This document shows positions 1 through 10,882 of a stretch of DNA of 64,000 bases, in pieces; the stretch's first letter is position 1, and each line of letters starts with the position of its first letter. The stretch lies in NCBI GenBank assembly GCA_030247855.1, contig JAPDRN010000085.1, positions 1-64,000 on the forward strand. Direction: 5' to 3'. The stretch comes from Knufia peltigerae. Taxonomy: Eukaryota; Ascomycota; Eurotiomycetes; Chaetothyriales; Trichomeriaceae. The notes beneath the pieces are model-generated. The model was given only the letters and a program-made list of their open reading frames with translations, was not told the origin of the DNA and searched no databases. The translations under genes and the position numbers were made by a program.

Positions 1-1494
1 CCTCCTCCTCCTCCTCCTCCGGCGGTCACGTCATATCTTTTCCATCGTTGCTCACAAACATGGGTCAAGTATAAGCGAACCGCACACGCACGTCAACGTT
101 CGTAGTACATCACTCGACGGTCGACGGTGATGGGTCCACACTTGGGAAAGGACGGTGGGACTTGGGAATTAGGTGCGAACCAAAGGCATCATCAAACCAT
201 ACGTGTGTCACGTATGTATGTTGGGCGCGGGTAGGTCAGGTATCTGAGTAAAGTAAGGGTGGTACATTACCAACCCAGTCCAAAGTCAATGTTCATTTCC
301 TTACCTTTGCGTTCTCGTCGCGGTCTCCCCCGGCCAAGTCTTCAGAAGAATCCCACCACCCTCGCGTAGAGAAGATAGTTGGTCGATTCACCCGCCGTCA
401 AAGACACGAGAAGACCCCCATCGGTTATGACTTTTCGCTCGCCGACAAAAAAACAGAAAGAGATGATAACCCCCGGGGAATTGCGGATTGTCTCGTCACT
501 GTTGTAATGGGGAATGGAGTGGGTGGCATCCTAAGCAAGAGAAGCGAATTAAGCGACGAGGCTCCAAGAAGCCTATCTTGACCCTTTCCACTTTGCCAGG
601 TCAACACCAACTAGTACTCTTGTACCGAGTCACACTTTCAACTGCCTACCTGGCTAAACACACATGACGCTGTGACAGATCGAACCATTCGTATGGTGCA
701 AGCCAACGAACCGTTGACTTGGTTGGCTAGGTGGCTTCGTAGGTATCTAAGCGAACCCTCCATGGTACCACGACACATTGATCGAGAAATCGATCCAATG
801 ACATTCGTAACAAGACTTGCCCAGATAGGTTGTCTTGAAAAAGGTTGATGCCAAGGGTGCGTATGTCACTTCTCTAGAGTCTTTTTTCTCTACAGACTGG
901 GCCAAGTGTCACCACGCTGATCAAGATCCAGAACCTCTAGGCTCTTGGATCGGCCGATGTGTACGCGAAAGAAGCTCAGGGTCCTGGTAGATCATAGACA
1001 AACAACAAGAGGATGGAATAGAAGGGTCAAACAAAGAGATGATCGTAATCGTGCTTGAAAAGATAGATTGCTTCACGATTTGAAAGGTTTCTCGTCTCGC
1101 CTGACAATGGGGTGTTGGATTGCAGTAAGCATTTTCTCCAGTCGACTACATGTTGAACTGGTATCATCTTTTCTTTTCTGGTGATCCCGGACTTGGACGC
1201 TACTAACTAACCACCACTGCTCTTCTGTTGTGGTGGCCTACAGCGTCATCACTTTGTTAATCCTGGGCGCGCGTCCGACCGTCATATGCTTGAGGTTGGT
1301 CTTCACGGAAACGATCTTCTCCAGCGTCAAGTAATCATGCCCCCCGAATTACTTTCGCCATGTTGTACAATGTTCTTGCCTCTCGGGCGTGACCTGGCGC
1401 TTCAAAATGATAGTGTAGGTGTAATTCATGCCCGGTGCGCAGATGATCCTGGCCATCGTGATGGGCCGTTGTCTTCTGTCACTGTTTCGACGGC
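1..1494. other. intergenic region, window edge to MTHFR stop
   Basis: No supportable gene. It opens with a (CCT)n tract at 1-20. The open frames here (for example 425-610 and 1286-1546) are short, show no family signature and lack fungal codon character. It probably holds the 3' flank of the MTHFR gene and regulatory DNA of a gene beyond the left edge. Confidence 0.6.
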
Positions 1495-3744
1495 CTATTT
1501 TTGGTCCAACAAGATCTTCCACAACTCTCCACCACGTCCAGCGTGACCTTCAGCATAGTTGTTCCCAACAATGTTGACAAGGACCAATTCCTGCCTCATC
1601 TTGTCCAGAAATTTCTCTTCATCGCTTCCTCGAGGGAAACATCTCCTCCAGACACTCCATATACTGTATGCCTCCTCACCCCAGGCCCGGAAACTTTCGT
1701 TCTCAATGATGGTCGGCGTAACTATTTCTCGGTTTCTGAAAACACCCCAGGTTACTGCGCTTACACCACTTGTCCCTGGAGTGTGTTTCGACGTTGACTT
1801 CTCGGCGACGTCTTGTTGTGCACTGTCTGCGCTAGATTCAAACACCCCACTGGCATCTGTCTTCATCCAACCCAATGTACCCGCATCGTATTCCATCAAC
1901 AGTGGCTTCAAATGATTCTCCCACTCTTGTCGCGGACAGAAAAATTCGACAAAGGCTTTTTGAAAAACCCAGCCCTCGCCAGGAGGACCCCAGCCGACGA
2001 TTTCATCATCACTTCTCGCGCCGTCGACTGCTGGTTGGGATGCCAGAGTCCAGTAACCCTTGGTCTCAATGAGACCCAGCAATTCTTTCCGGATGACTTG
2101 AGTCTCAGCTCGTAAAGGTCCTGAGCCTCCACTACTAGCGCCATCGATGTCCATCTCGTCACTCCAAGGAACCGCCTCCAGTTCCCCTACAACATGACGC
2201 CTAAATAGCTCAGTGATGTCCTTGTGTGACTTGGGATGGCCCCAGAGCTTCCGTGCTGTGATAGGTCCGACTTTGAGGCTTGGTCCATAGCCGTCGATCT
2301 CGCCAAAGGCTGGAGAATCCGACGGGCCCCATCGACCATTAGGAAAGTCATCCCAGGTCGCCTCTCGCCCAAGTGACCCTTGTCCCTCGGAGATCATGAG
2401 GTTGTGCTTCCTCGTAGGCTCAGACGCTGGAATTCCTGTGCCTTTCTCCGAAGCTTCATGGCGGGAGATCATAGGTGCGGTTGACCGTCCGAGCTGAGCG
2501 GCATCCTTCGATCCGTGAGGCGCTTTTGAGGCACCATCAAGAATTACTCGGTTATGAGGCTGCGCGTTTACCGAGCTCGTCCTCCGCTTCGTGTGGCGTG
2601 GTGTGTGGCTGTATTCGCCTCCTGTGACACCATCTGGCCTCTGGTTTCCTGAATAGCCAGGTCGCTTCTCATCGTCGATAATGGCATCACTGTCCGATGA
2701 GTAGGCTGGGCTAGCTTGTTCAGTCACCGGGGGGATGAGACCCGTCCGCTCAAGAATAAAGGCCACCGACTTTTCAAGATTGAGAGTGTAAAAATGAAAA
2801 CCTCGAGGAACCCCTTCGGGTTGCGGTAGCTCGGTCATCTGTTCGACCAATTCGCTGAGTATGTCAACCCCTACCCGTTTGACAGCTTCATCGTCCGACT
2901 TGACAGCTTCTATTCTCTCCAGAATGTTACCAGGAATCTTTGCGTGGCTTAGCTTGGTTATCCTTTTGATTATTTGGTAGCTCTGAATGGGCATCAACCC
3001 AGGAATGATGGGGATTTTCTCGAATAGCCTCTCTCCTTTCTCATCAACGTACTCGCGCAGTCTCTTCTCGTATGCCTGGTACGCCTGAATATCATAGGTG
3101 AGTTGGGTCATGATAAAATCCGCTCCGGCAGCAGTCTTTCCAGCAAGATATGGCATGTCATGTTCAACATTTTGTTTCCCGACCTCGGGGTTGTTTTCAT
3201 CCGCATGTCCTTCCGGATATCCAGCAACGCCAATGGAAAAGTAGTCGCCGTACTGTCGACGAATGTATCGCACCAAGTCGACGGCCCAGACAAAGTCTTG
3301 GTTGCTGTCGGTGCCCTGGCCACCGCTACCTGTTTCATCTGTGTCCTTGTACTCTTCCCGCGGTGGATCGCCTCGAAGAGCGAGTATGTTCCTGATGCCC
3401 ACCTCCTTTGCTCCTTCCAAGGCTTCATCTACCGCGCTCCTCCTCATGTTTGTGCATGTCAGATGCAACACGGTAGTCAAGCCTAATTGCCTCTGGCATA
3501 TCTCCGCCAGCTCTAATGACTTGGTCGCCGTGGAGCCTCCAGCGCCCCACGTTACCGTGACAAAGAGTGGTCGCAGTCCCTGGGCCATGCGAACAAGACG
3601 AGCTTGCAGATTTGAGAAGCCTGACGAGGTTTTGGGAGGAAAGAACTCGAGAGAAAAGTAGCGAGAAGAAGGGTCCAAGTTGGACCATATCGAAGGTAAC
3701 CGGTCGTCCATGATTGTGGATGTAGAAGCAGATTTCCTAGGCAT
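1495..3744 (-). CDS. methylenetetrahydrofolate reductase (MTHFR)
   Basis: Single-exon gene, 749 aa. It should reduce 5,10-methylene-THF to 5-methyl-THF in the cytosol, supplying methyl groups for methionine synthesis. The N-terminal catalytic TIM-barrel domain (about residues 27-345) carries SLEFFPPKT, FVTVTWGAGG and ALRGDPP, the flavin/folate-site signatures. The C-terminal eukaryotic regulatory domain (about 475-749) contains FPNGRWGPSDSPAFGEIDGY and NYAEGHAGRGGELWK near the end. Between them lies a Ser/Arg/Asp-rich disordered stretch of roughly 110-130 residues, which explains the length compared with about 600-660 aa for yeast Met12/Met13. Fungi usually have two MTHFR paralogues and I cannot say which this is. 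Start: ATG at 3744; a second in-frame Met at residue 12 is also possible. Confidence 0.95.
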   Translation of the reverse strand: MPRKSASTSTIMDDRLPSIWSNLDPSSRYFSLEFFPPKTSSGFSNLQARLVRMAQGLRPLFVTVTWGAGGSTATKSLELAEICQRQLGLTTVLHLTCTNMRRSAVDEALEGAKEVGIRNILALRGDPPREEYKDTDETGSGGQGTDSNQDFVWAVDLVRYIRRQYGDYFSIGVAGYPEGHADENNPEVGKQNVEHDMPYLAGKTAAGADFIMTQLTYDIQAYQAYEKRLREYVDEKGERLFEKIPIIPGLMPIQSYQIIKRITKLSHAKIPGNILERIEAVKSDDEAVKRVGVDILSELVEQMTELPQPEGVPRGFHFYTLNLEKSVAFILERTGLIPPVTEQASPAYSSDSDAIIDDEKRPGYSGNQRPDGVTGGEYSHTPRHTKRRTSSVNAQPHNRVILDGASKAPHGSKDAAQLGRSTAPMISRHEASEKGTGIPASEPTRKHNLMISEGQGSLGREATWDDFPNGRWGPSDSPAFGEIDGYGPSLKVGPITARKLWGHPKSHKDITELFRRHVVGELEAVPWSDEMDIDGASSGGSGPLRAETQVIRKELLGLIETKGYWTLASQPAVDGARSDDEIVGWGPPGEGWVFQKAFVEFFCPRQEWENHLKPLLMEYDAGTLGWMKTDASGVFESSADSAQQDVAEKSTSKHTPGTSGVSAVTWGVFRNREIVTPTIIENESFRAWGEEAYSIWSVWRRCFPRGSDEEKFLDKMRQELVLVNIVGNNYAEGHAGRGGELWKILLDQK

Positions 3745-4344
3745 GTGGCCTGGAGGACGGGAAGAAGTTTTGTGGTCAGAGAAAGGAGTGTATGGACTTT
3801 TTCAATCACAAAACTTAGGAACAATGTGGTGAGCAGCAAACAGTCAAGGAATATAGTGAATCCTGGTGTATGTACGGTGGCTAATCCTTGCACTTTGGGG
3901 TATAAAGTGTAGTGATTTTTGTATGTAGAAGGGAAAATTGCCCCGCGTGCATCGAAAGAAAGATGGTGGCTTTGGGCTTGGGGAATTCTGAGTCAATGAC
4001 GCCAACGTGCAGCCTCGTCAGCCTCGCCAATCTCAACAGCAGAAAATACTACGAGATGCTCCCAGCATCAATAGGGCAGAACATCGATGTTCGTATCGAA
4101 CATAGTAACATGGTCAAACACAACTACAAGCGACGATGATAAATTCATGATCTTGTGCGTTTTCATTCGTGGCATTGAGTCTCCTGCTAGTAATAAATCG
4201 ATAAACGCCCCGACTACCACGACTTGTTTATGTCGAAAGGGCTACCACAGATATTGGGTCTGATGGTGAATCCAACACATAAACTCACCACCTCATCTTT
4301 CTTTTCTTTCAAGGAAATAAAGGCATAATTCCGCTCATGCAATT
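3745..4344. other. intergenic region, MTHFR promoter / RPL4 3' flank
   Basis: This separates the tandem minus-strand genes RPL4 and MTHFR, so it should hold the MTHFR promoter and the RPL4 terminator. The frame at 3912-4139 has no recognisable similarity. I see no clear regulatory element. Confidence 0.5.
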
Positions 4345-5608
4345 CTAGTTCTCGTGCAAGACTTCCAGAGCCTGGCTGCTGATGCGCTCAGGCTTACCAG
4401 AATCTCCAGAACCCTTCTGGCCCAGCTTCTCCTTGGTGTATTGACGGGCGTACGGGTTGAGACGGAGGAGAACCTGTCTGTTGCGGAGAGGGTTCTTCTT
4501 CTGGACGTTAGATCTCTTGGTGGTGGCGTAGCCCTTGGGCTCCCTGACGACGGCCTGCACTTCGGAGCTGTTGATCAAGCGGGTGATGTCGGCGTTGCTG
4601 ACGAGGTTGGACTTGGGCGCAGGGAAGATTGTGTCCAGAGCCGAAAAGGCGGACGAGGTCCAGATGATGAAGCGGCCCAAGTGACCACCTGGGGCGAGCT
4701 GGAGGAGGTTCAAGGCGGTGACGGGAGAGGTCTCCACACCAGGGATGTTGCGGAAAGCACGAACCAACTCGCGACCGTCGGTCTCAGGGTTGTAGACGAC
4801 CAGGGGACCGCGGCGTTGGCGGTGGCGGCGGTTTCGCAGCTTACCCTTCCCGGCACGCAGTTTGCGGGACTTCTGGACCTTGACGACATCTGGGCCGGCA
4901 CCGACAGCCTTCAACAGAGCGACGGCAGCCGAGGTCTTGACGAGAGCGGCACCCTCGAAAGCCTTGCTGGAGACAACGAGAGGGACTTCGGGGACGGTGG
5001 AGATGCGGTGACCACGGGCAAGGAGGAGAGCTGGGACGGAGCTGGCAGCGATGGCGGAAGCAGCAGCGAATCGCCTAAAAGGGTTTGTTAGCATTGGTGC
5101 GCCGCAAGACTGGCGTGTCAGTGATCCCTACTTTTGACCCAGGTTGATCTTTTGATGCCACTTTCTCCAGACCTTGGTTGGTGCGAACATGCGACCAGAG
5201 CGGCACTGGTTACCAAAGGCAGCCTGACCAGCTCTGTGAGTACCACCACCAGAGACACGAGGGATACGGGCGACAGCACGACCTGGTTTGATTGTCAGAT
5301 ATTCCTGCTGCTGCTATTTTTTCGTCTCGTGGAATTCCAAAACGCACCTGTACCCCAGGACTCGGCAGAGGTCTGTTCACCGGCCTTTTCGCTCACGGCA
5401 TATGGCTGTCTCTTGTTCTTGGCCATTCCGGTGTGGACGAATCTATACATCTGTCAGCAATTGTCGTCCATGGCTCATGGGAGTGGTGGCCTTTATCGTA
5501 CTGGACAATATCGGGACGGATTGGGGAGCTGAAGACAGCTGGGAGAGGTTGAGTTTCTCCGCTGCTGGCGCCATCAGCGCCCAAGATACCGACGGTAGGA
5601 CGAGACAT
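4345..5608 (-). CDS. RPL4: 60S ribosomal protein L4 (uL4)
   Basis: Cytosolic large-subunit protein lining the peptide exit tunnel, 360 aa. Four exons on the minus strand: 5502-5608, 5348-5442, 5132-5282 and 4345-5074, summing to 1083 nt in frame. The protein begins MSRPTVGILGADG; family blocks are AKNKRQPYAVSEKAG, QTSAESWGTG, ARIPRVSGGGTHRAGQAAFG, MFAPTKVWRKWH and the basic region KLRNRRHRQRRGPLVVYN. Exon junctions fall inside these blocks and restore them exactly, so the splice sites are well supported. Several introns near the 5' end are typical of fungal ribosomal protein genes. Length agrees with yeast (362 aa). A 245-codon open frame antisense to the last exon is a codon-bias shadow. Confidence 0.97.
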
Positions 5609-6264
5609 GTTGACGGTGTTGCGAAAGAAAATTTGGTGGTTGTCGACGGTGAGGTTAGTTAGAGACTTCAATCCGTCTTTGCAGTGTCGAGGAACTCAGA
5701 CTGCGAAATTTGGACATGTGTGAACTAAGCTCGATTGGGTGCAAAATCTTGGCGGCACCACCAATAATTCCAGCCTTGGCATGTATTGTACTTGTCTCGG
5801 CGCGATAGCGTCGAGCCTTGCTGACTAAGTTGATTTTTGTCTTAGTTGAGCTATTGACGAGCGAAGTTGTGGTGCACTGTTCGACGGCCTCGCTATATTC
5901 AATAAGCATAACCACTACGATTAGACCGGGCTACAATTACCTTATTTTTGTGCTTCTTTTGTCATTGGCGTTAGAGTCTCATTCGTTAAATAAGGATACC
6001 GACTCTTTCGTGAAAGCAGGTCGATCCTAGTGTTCCAACTTTCCAGTCGTTTTCAAGAGATTCATAAGCAGCAGTTGAGAGTATTCCACGGTTTCAAGAC
6101 AATTTCGTGCTAATCCAGCTACTTTGTATCTACAACTAGCTTCCCATGTTCCGCCACCTGCTGAACTCTTGCCTTCCCGAAAGCCTATCATTCACTGTCT
6201 GACCATGGGCTGCCATGGCCAATAGATTTCCACTTGAAACCTCAAGTGTCTAGTAATACATTAT
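5609..6264. other. intergenic region, RPL4 promoter
   Basis: Upstream region of RPL4 and 3' flank of the DJ-1-like gene. Nothing with coding character. It should contain the strong constitutive RPL4 promoter, but I recognise no specific element in it. Confidence 0.5.
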
Positions 6265-7193
6265 CTAAACGTCGATGGCATCAACGACGACGCCCTTGAC
6301 CCAGCTGTACTGCATGAGGCGAGCAACCTCTTGGGCGGTCTCGAGGCTCACAAGAGCGCTAACCAGGTACAAGCTGGCATCGATTCCGCTAATGGCTCCT
6401 CCGCTGGTGAGGACACGCATGCCGCCGAGCTTCATGCTCTTGCGTCGTACGAGGTTCTCGTATCGAGCGTTGGATTCTCGGCGGGCAAGACTACCCTTGC
6501 GAGCGTTGGAGCCCTTTCGGCCCTTCTTGAAGACGTACGGATTCTCTTCGAGATCCTCACCAAGGTCGAACCGGGCATTGTTCACGACGTATCGTTCCTC
6601 CATGACGTCGGTACGCTCGCCCATGTCTCGGGCTGCAGCGTCCTGACACTCCTTCTCCAACTTGATGTAGTAGTCTGGATGGATGGTGGCTCCGAGACCT
6701 TCGAGCAAACCTTGCTGTGCAAGGAAGAGCGCGGCAGTGTCGACTGCGAGGAGGGTCCTCTCTTTCGCCGGGTCCGCGGCCTGGACCTCAGAGTACGCCT
6801 TGACCAGCTTTGTAGGTTCCGCCTGCTCTTTCAAGATGTCCATCGCCTTTCCGCCCGGGACGACGACGAGGTCGAATTCCTTCAAGCGTTTGTGGGCTTC
6901 TTTGTAGGAGATGTGTGCGGTCAAGGTCACGCCTTGAGCGGTGAGGACGTGCTCAGAAGGACCGGCAAATGTGACATCAAAAGCTTTGGTTTCTGTGGTC
7001 GCGTGAGATGAGGTCAGCCTAGGGACACCCAGCCCGGCAGTGACTGGAATCAAGCCTTACCTGGGTTGTTGGGATCATGTTGAGCATGAGTGAGGACCTC
7101 AAGGGGGCCAGCAAAGTCCAGGAGGTTCATGTTTTCATGCATGGTAATGAGCACCTGGATAGGCTCATTGGCCTCTTCCCTGATTGCACTCAT
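6265..7193 (-). CDS. DJ-1/PfpI family protein (class I glutamine amidotransferase-like fold)
   Basis: Two exons (7061-7193 and 6265-6992; intron with gtaagg donor and cacag acceptor) give 286 aa. The first exon encodes PIQVLITMHENMNLLDFAGP, typical of the first strand of DJ-1/PfpI proteins, with a conserved Glu following. Then come FDLVVVPGG and LLAVDTAALFLAQQGLL. The last is the nucleophile elbow, where active members read V-C-T-G-A; here the Cys is Asp. A Lys/Arg-rich insertion (about residues 185-220, with GRKGSNARKGSLARRES) precedes the terminal strand MRVLTSGGAISGIDASLYLV. Fungal members are annotated as isonitrile hydratase-like, glyoxalase III-like or transcriptional-regulator-like. 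With the Cys missing, a classical hydratase or glyoxalase activity is doubtful. Confidence 0.85.
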
Positions 7194-8194
7194 CTTGCCG
7201 GTTGCGGAATTGGGTTAATGTCAAAAGATATCGAAGAGTAGAATTTTGGCGGTGGTGACAATGACCGCGATGTGTACAGAGCAAAAGGTTTGAGATTTCT
7301 TGGCTGGAATGTTTGGGTTGTGTGTGTGGTGGTGTGTTCCTGCTACGTGGTGTGATTGAGAGGATGAGAAGTGTGAAAGGGATGGGCTGGCATCATTCCC
7401 AGGCACTAAGCCCCAGGAAAGGACTCGGTGGCGCGGGGTAGTTTGAGGGGGGTGGTGGCTAGGCATGGCTAGTCCTGATCCGGTGCTCGAGGGTCATGTG
7501 CGCTGGGACAACTTCGGAGAGACAAACCTGGCGAGGCCATCAATGATGAATGAATAACAGTGTATCTCACATAAATGAGTGCCATAACAGTTTATCAGAT
7601 CTAGACCGGAATTGTGCCGCTATAGCATCGCAGCAACATCCAAAACTGATAAAGTTATCGAGACAGCCCGCAGGACAGTTACATCTGCAGCAGAAACCTG
7701 TCAGGATCCCAGTCGGCTGTGTCCGCCTTATTCCACTTCAGCCTTGCTTCGATAACGCAAGCCAAATTCGATCTAGCACAGCAATATTTCACGAATCAGC
7801 GATATTCTGAGATGTGTCTCAATTGGGTATTTCCGACCAAGTATGACCTTTTTGAGGAAGTATCACTTGCTGTTATCTCGTAACGACCTTGTATCTTCGA
7901 GTCAATCATAAGAATTATGCTTTGGACAAGCAGTCTCTGATACAGGAAGACCCATTTTTGGACATGGAGTCTAAAAAGAGCGGCACTTCCTCTCGTATAC
8001 CGGCCGTCATGTAAGAGGTGAGTGAGAGACTCCAGAAGCTATTTAAAGAGACCGATGCTGCTGCTGGTTGTGAGGTCTTGCATCATTCTCGACGAAACAA
8101 TCACTCAATTTACAACACGAGATTAATCACGGTTCGCAGTGCTTTCACTGGGATTTTCGCGCGTCCAGCTTTCTTCTCCAAGTAAGTCAGCAAT
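7194..8194. other. intergenic region, divergent promoters
   Basis: Lies between the minus-strand DJ-1-like gene and the plus-strand SDR at 8195, so it should hold both promoters. A TATA-like TATTTAAAG near 8040-8048 is about 150 bp upstream of the SDR start. Open frames at 7221-7466 and 7550-7810 show no similarity or domain and are not called. Confidence 0.45.
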
Positions 8195-8980
8195 ATGGTC
8201 AACAAGGTCATCGTTGTTCTGGGCAGTGGGCCAGGTATCGGAAGTGCCACAGCCTCACTGTTCGCATCGAAAGGATTCGATGTTGCCCTGCTCGCCCGCA
8301 ATGCAACACGTTTGCAACAAGAAACGGCCCAAGTCAGAAAGGCCGGCCCAGACGTCAACGTCAAAGCATATTCTGTGGACATCTCTGACCACGCGGCGCT
8401 GTCAAAGACACTCAATGAAGTCGTGGTTGATCTCGGACCTCCAGAGGTTGTGTTCTTCAACGCTGCGAGGGTGGCACCGACCAAGATTGGGGAGACCGCG
8501 CCGGAGTACCTGTTGGAAGATTTCAAGGTAAGAAGACAAGTCCCTTGCATGTGGCTGGTGCTGAAGCCGAGCTGACAAGAAACGTTGCAAAAGACAATGA
8601 GTGTAGGAGTCTATGTGGCGGCGACGTGGTCCATGCAACATCTGATCGCGAAGGCTGGTCAACCGGATTCTCACCCATCCTTTCTGTTCAGTAATGGTGG
8701 CCTCTACAACCATCCACTCGCCGACTACTTCTCCTTGGCCATGCAGAAAGCTGCACAGTTCAGCTTCATGGGCAGTCTGAATCAGGTTCTGGCACCACAA
8801 GGGGTGCATGTTGCTGGCGTCGATATTCAAGGTCTCGTGGACGACAAGCAACCCGTGCTCAACCCCAGAAACATTGCAGAGCAATTCTGGAAATTGTATG
8901 AGCAAGACCAGAAGGTCTGGCAATTCAATCTTGAGCTGGGCAACTGGGACGAATTCATAAGACTGATGATGGGTCAGTGA
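8195..8980 (+). CDS. short-chain dehydrogenase/reductase, divergent
   Basis: Two exons (8195-8527 and 8594-8980) encode 239 aa; the 66-nt intron starts gtaaga and ends caaaag. The N-terminal Rossmann motif is LGSGPGIGSATASLFASKGF, with NAT at the 2' position side and SVDISDH at the adenine-ring aspartate. The classical NAG is replaced by FNAARV, and the active-site Tyr-x3-Lys is not spaced classically: the region reads ADYFSLAMQKAAQF. Similar atypical fungal SDRs with SLxxxKAAQ in this place are common and mostly uncharacterised. NAD(P) binding is likely; the reaction is unknown. Family SDR is secure, catalytic competence is not. Confidence 0.85.
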
Positions 8981-9715
8981 CAGAGGACAATGAGCGTATG
9001 CTTCCTATGTTGCTGCTTTTCAATCCATTGTTCTTTATAGAGCAAAGCTTGTAACGAGAATATTTATTTCAAAGAACCTCAGGTCACGACCACCCTCTAT
9101 CTGAGCCGAGGCCCTAATTTACGAATAGATTTGGTCATGATGGGAATCCGTAACGCACCTTTTTCTAAAGCAACGGCTTGCTTCCAAGTCGTATTTGATC
9201 TTCTATTACGAACGGAGTATATTTATTATGATGACATGATGCTGGAACGACTCCCCGAGTGCGGGCGGGAAGGGTTCATGCACGGTCCCACGTGGAGGGC
9301 GCCCGTTATTGTAGGCACCAATAAAGCCCCGGACGGAGCCCATGCGACGGAATTGACGGGGGCCTTTTCCGGGCATGTTTGGGCTTTGCATTCTCGGCTA
9401 AAAGTCTTCGTCGCAACCTTCAACCAGCCGCCTTGCCCGCTACTTTTTCGACCTCTCCCCGACAACCCACTCTCCAAGGTCGTGGCCGCTTAGTTAACCC
9501 AGCGACCTACTAACCTAACCAGAGTACTACTTCGTTCGTAATTCAACGCTTCTTTCTCTCTCCGTCGCAATATTCTCCTATCTGGCCCTTCCAAAAAACC
9601 CTCCCTTTCCATCTCTTTTCAATTGATCATACTCCTTTTTGGAACTCCTTTCTTGTCGATCCGTTCTTTTTGGTTAAAATTCGTTTTGTTGTATTTCTCC
9701 CACCTTTCCCTCATC
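8981..9715. other. intergenic region with pyrimidine-rich promoter
   Basis: No supportable gene; the 120-codon frame at 9131-9493 has no family signature. About 9540-9715 is strongly C+T-rich up to the ATG at 9716, a usual feature of core promoters and 5' UTRs of expressed filamentous-fungal genes. Confidence 0.55.
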
Positions 9716-10621
9716 ATGCACTTCTCCACACTTTTCCTGCTACCGCTCCTCGTGGCAGCCGACCAAGCGGCGCTGAAGGACAAGGCCGCCGGATGGTTCG
9801 ACAAAGCCAAGTCGTACATCCCCAGCGCAGTTCCCAACCCCATCGATGCCGGCGCGGCGAAGGTCGCAGGATCCAGTGTTGAACCGATCAACATTCGCAA
9901 CTGGCAGCGCCAGCTGGGCCCGAAACTGGACACCGAGGAAGAATGGATGGTCTACATGACTGGAGGCAACAAGAGTTGTTTCGGTCGATGCGGCGCGGTC
10001 GACTTGACTTGGAATGTTAGTACTTGACATGCGCCGAAAAAGAACCTGGTCCGTTAAAGAAACCTGTATTCTAACATCTCAACCTAGGAATCGGTCCCTC
10101 TCCTCGTCGCGCTACCAAAGACCGCAGGATCTCCGCCGTTGCATCTAGGTTTCGTCGACTGTGACAAGGAGGAGATTTTGTGTACGGGTTGGGCTGCGAC
10201 GTTGCCATCGATCTATCACTTCATGGTGCCGATCCAGTCGAACCCTCCACCCAAAGTGCCTCTCCACATCGTCCCACTCAACCTGACCACCACGACCGTC
10301 GCCGACATCGTGTCGATCCCTTCGAACTCCAAGGCGCGATACCTCGAGAAGGAAGAGTACACCGGCATTCTGCACCCATTTGATGGAATCATGTCCAAGC
10401 TCGGCCTTCTCCAGCCTTTCGGATACCTCATGTGGGGCTTGAGCACGATCCCCAGCTGGGTCATGATGATCGGTATCAGTTTCATCTCGAGGCAGATCAT
10501 GAGCAGGAGAATGCAGGGTGGGCAAGCCGGCGTGCCTGCTGCTGCTGGTGCAGCCCAGCCCGCCGCACCTCGACCTGCGCCGGCGGCCGCGGCGCAAGGA
10601 GGCGGACGTAAGAAGAAATGA
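9716..10621 (+). CDS. fungal ER membrane protein with thioredoxin-like lumenal region
   Basis: Two exons (9716-10015 and 10088-10621) encode 277 aa. MHFSTLFLLPLLVAA is a signal peptide. The lumenal part has GGNKSCFGRCGAVDLTWN and later LGFVDCDKEEILCTGW followed by LPSIYHF. That is the strand-helix-Cys, strand, cis-Pro order of a thioredoxin fold, although the Cys motif is CFGRC (C-x3-C) rather than CxxC. A C-terminal membrane segment FGYLMWGLSTIPSWVMMIGI is followed by a Gln/Ala/Pro-rich cytosolic tail ending GGGRKKK, compatible with ER retrieval or retention. Similar uncharacterised proteins are widespread in Pezizomycotina. Whether it is redox active is unknown. Confidence 0.8.
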
Positions 10622-10882
10622 GTTGAAACCGGGACAGGCATAGGAGATGAAAGGTGACGCTGGATATCATACAAAAAAGAAACCGTTGGATGGGATATCG
10701 CCGGGCTTCAACTACGCCTGTGGCCCAGACAGTGGGTGGCTTTATTAGACGTATACTTGCTTCCTCTTGTTGCAAGAGATAAAACGTAATTTGTTCTTGT
10801 ACAGTACATGGAGGCTCTCAAATATCCAGCAACCATAGTGCCAGCTTTGTGTTCTTGTCCCTGCATATTATACGTGAACATT

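Noticed and set aside
4354..5091. 245-codon open frame antisense to the last RPL4 exon
   Set aside because: RPL4 has strong codon bias, which leaves the opposite strand open; the protein has no domain and overlaps a certain gene completely.
6331..7011. 226-codon open frame antisense to the DJ-1-like gene
   Set aside because: Mirror of a secure coding region, crosses its exon/intron boundary and has no family signature.
9131..9493. 120-codon ORF upstream of the ER membrane protein gene
   Set aside because: No domain, no signal, no splice partner and lies in promoter DNA.
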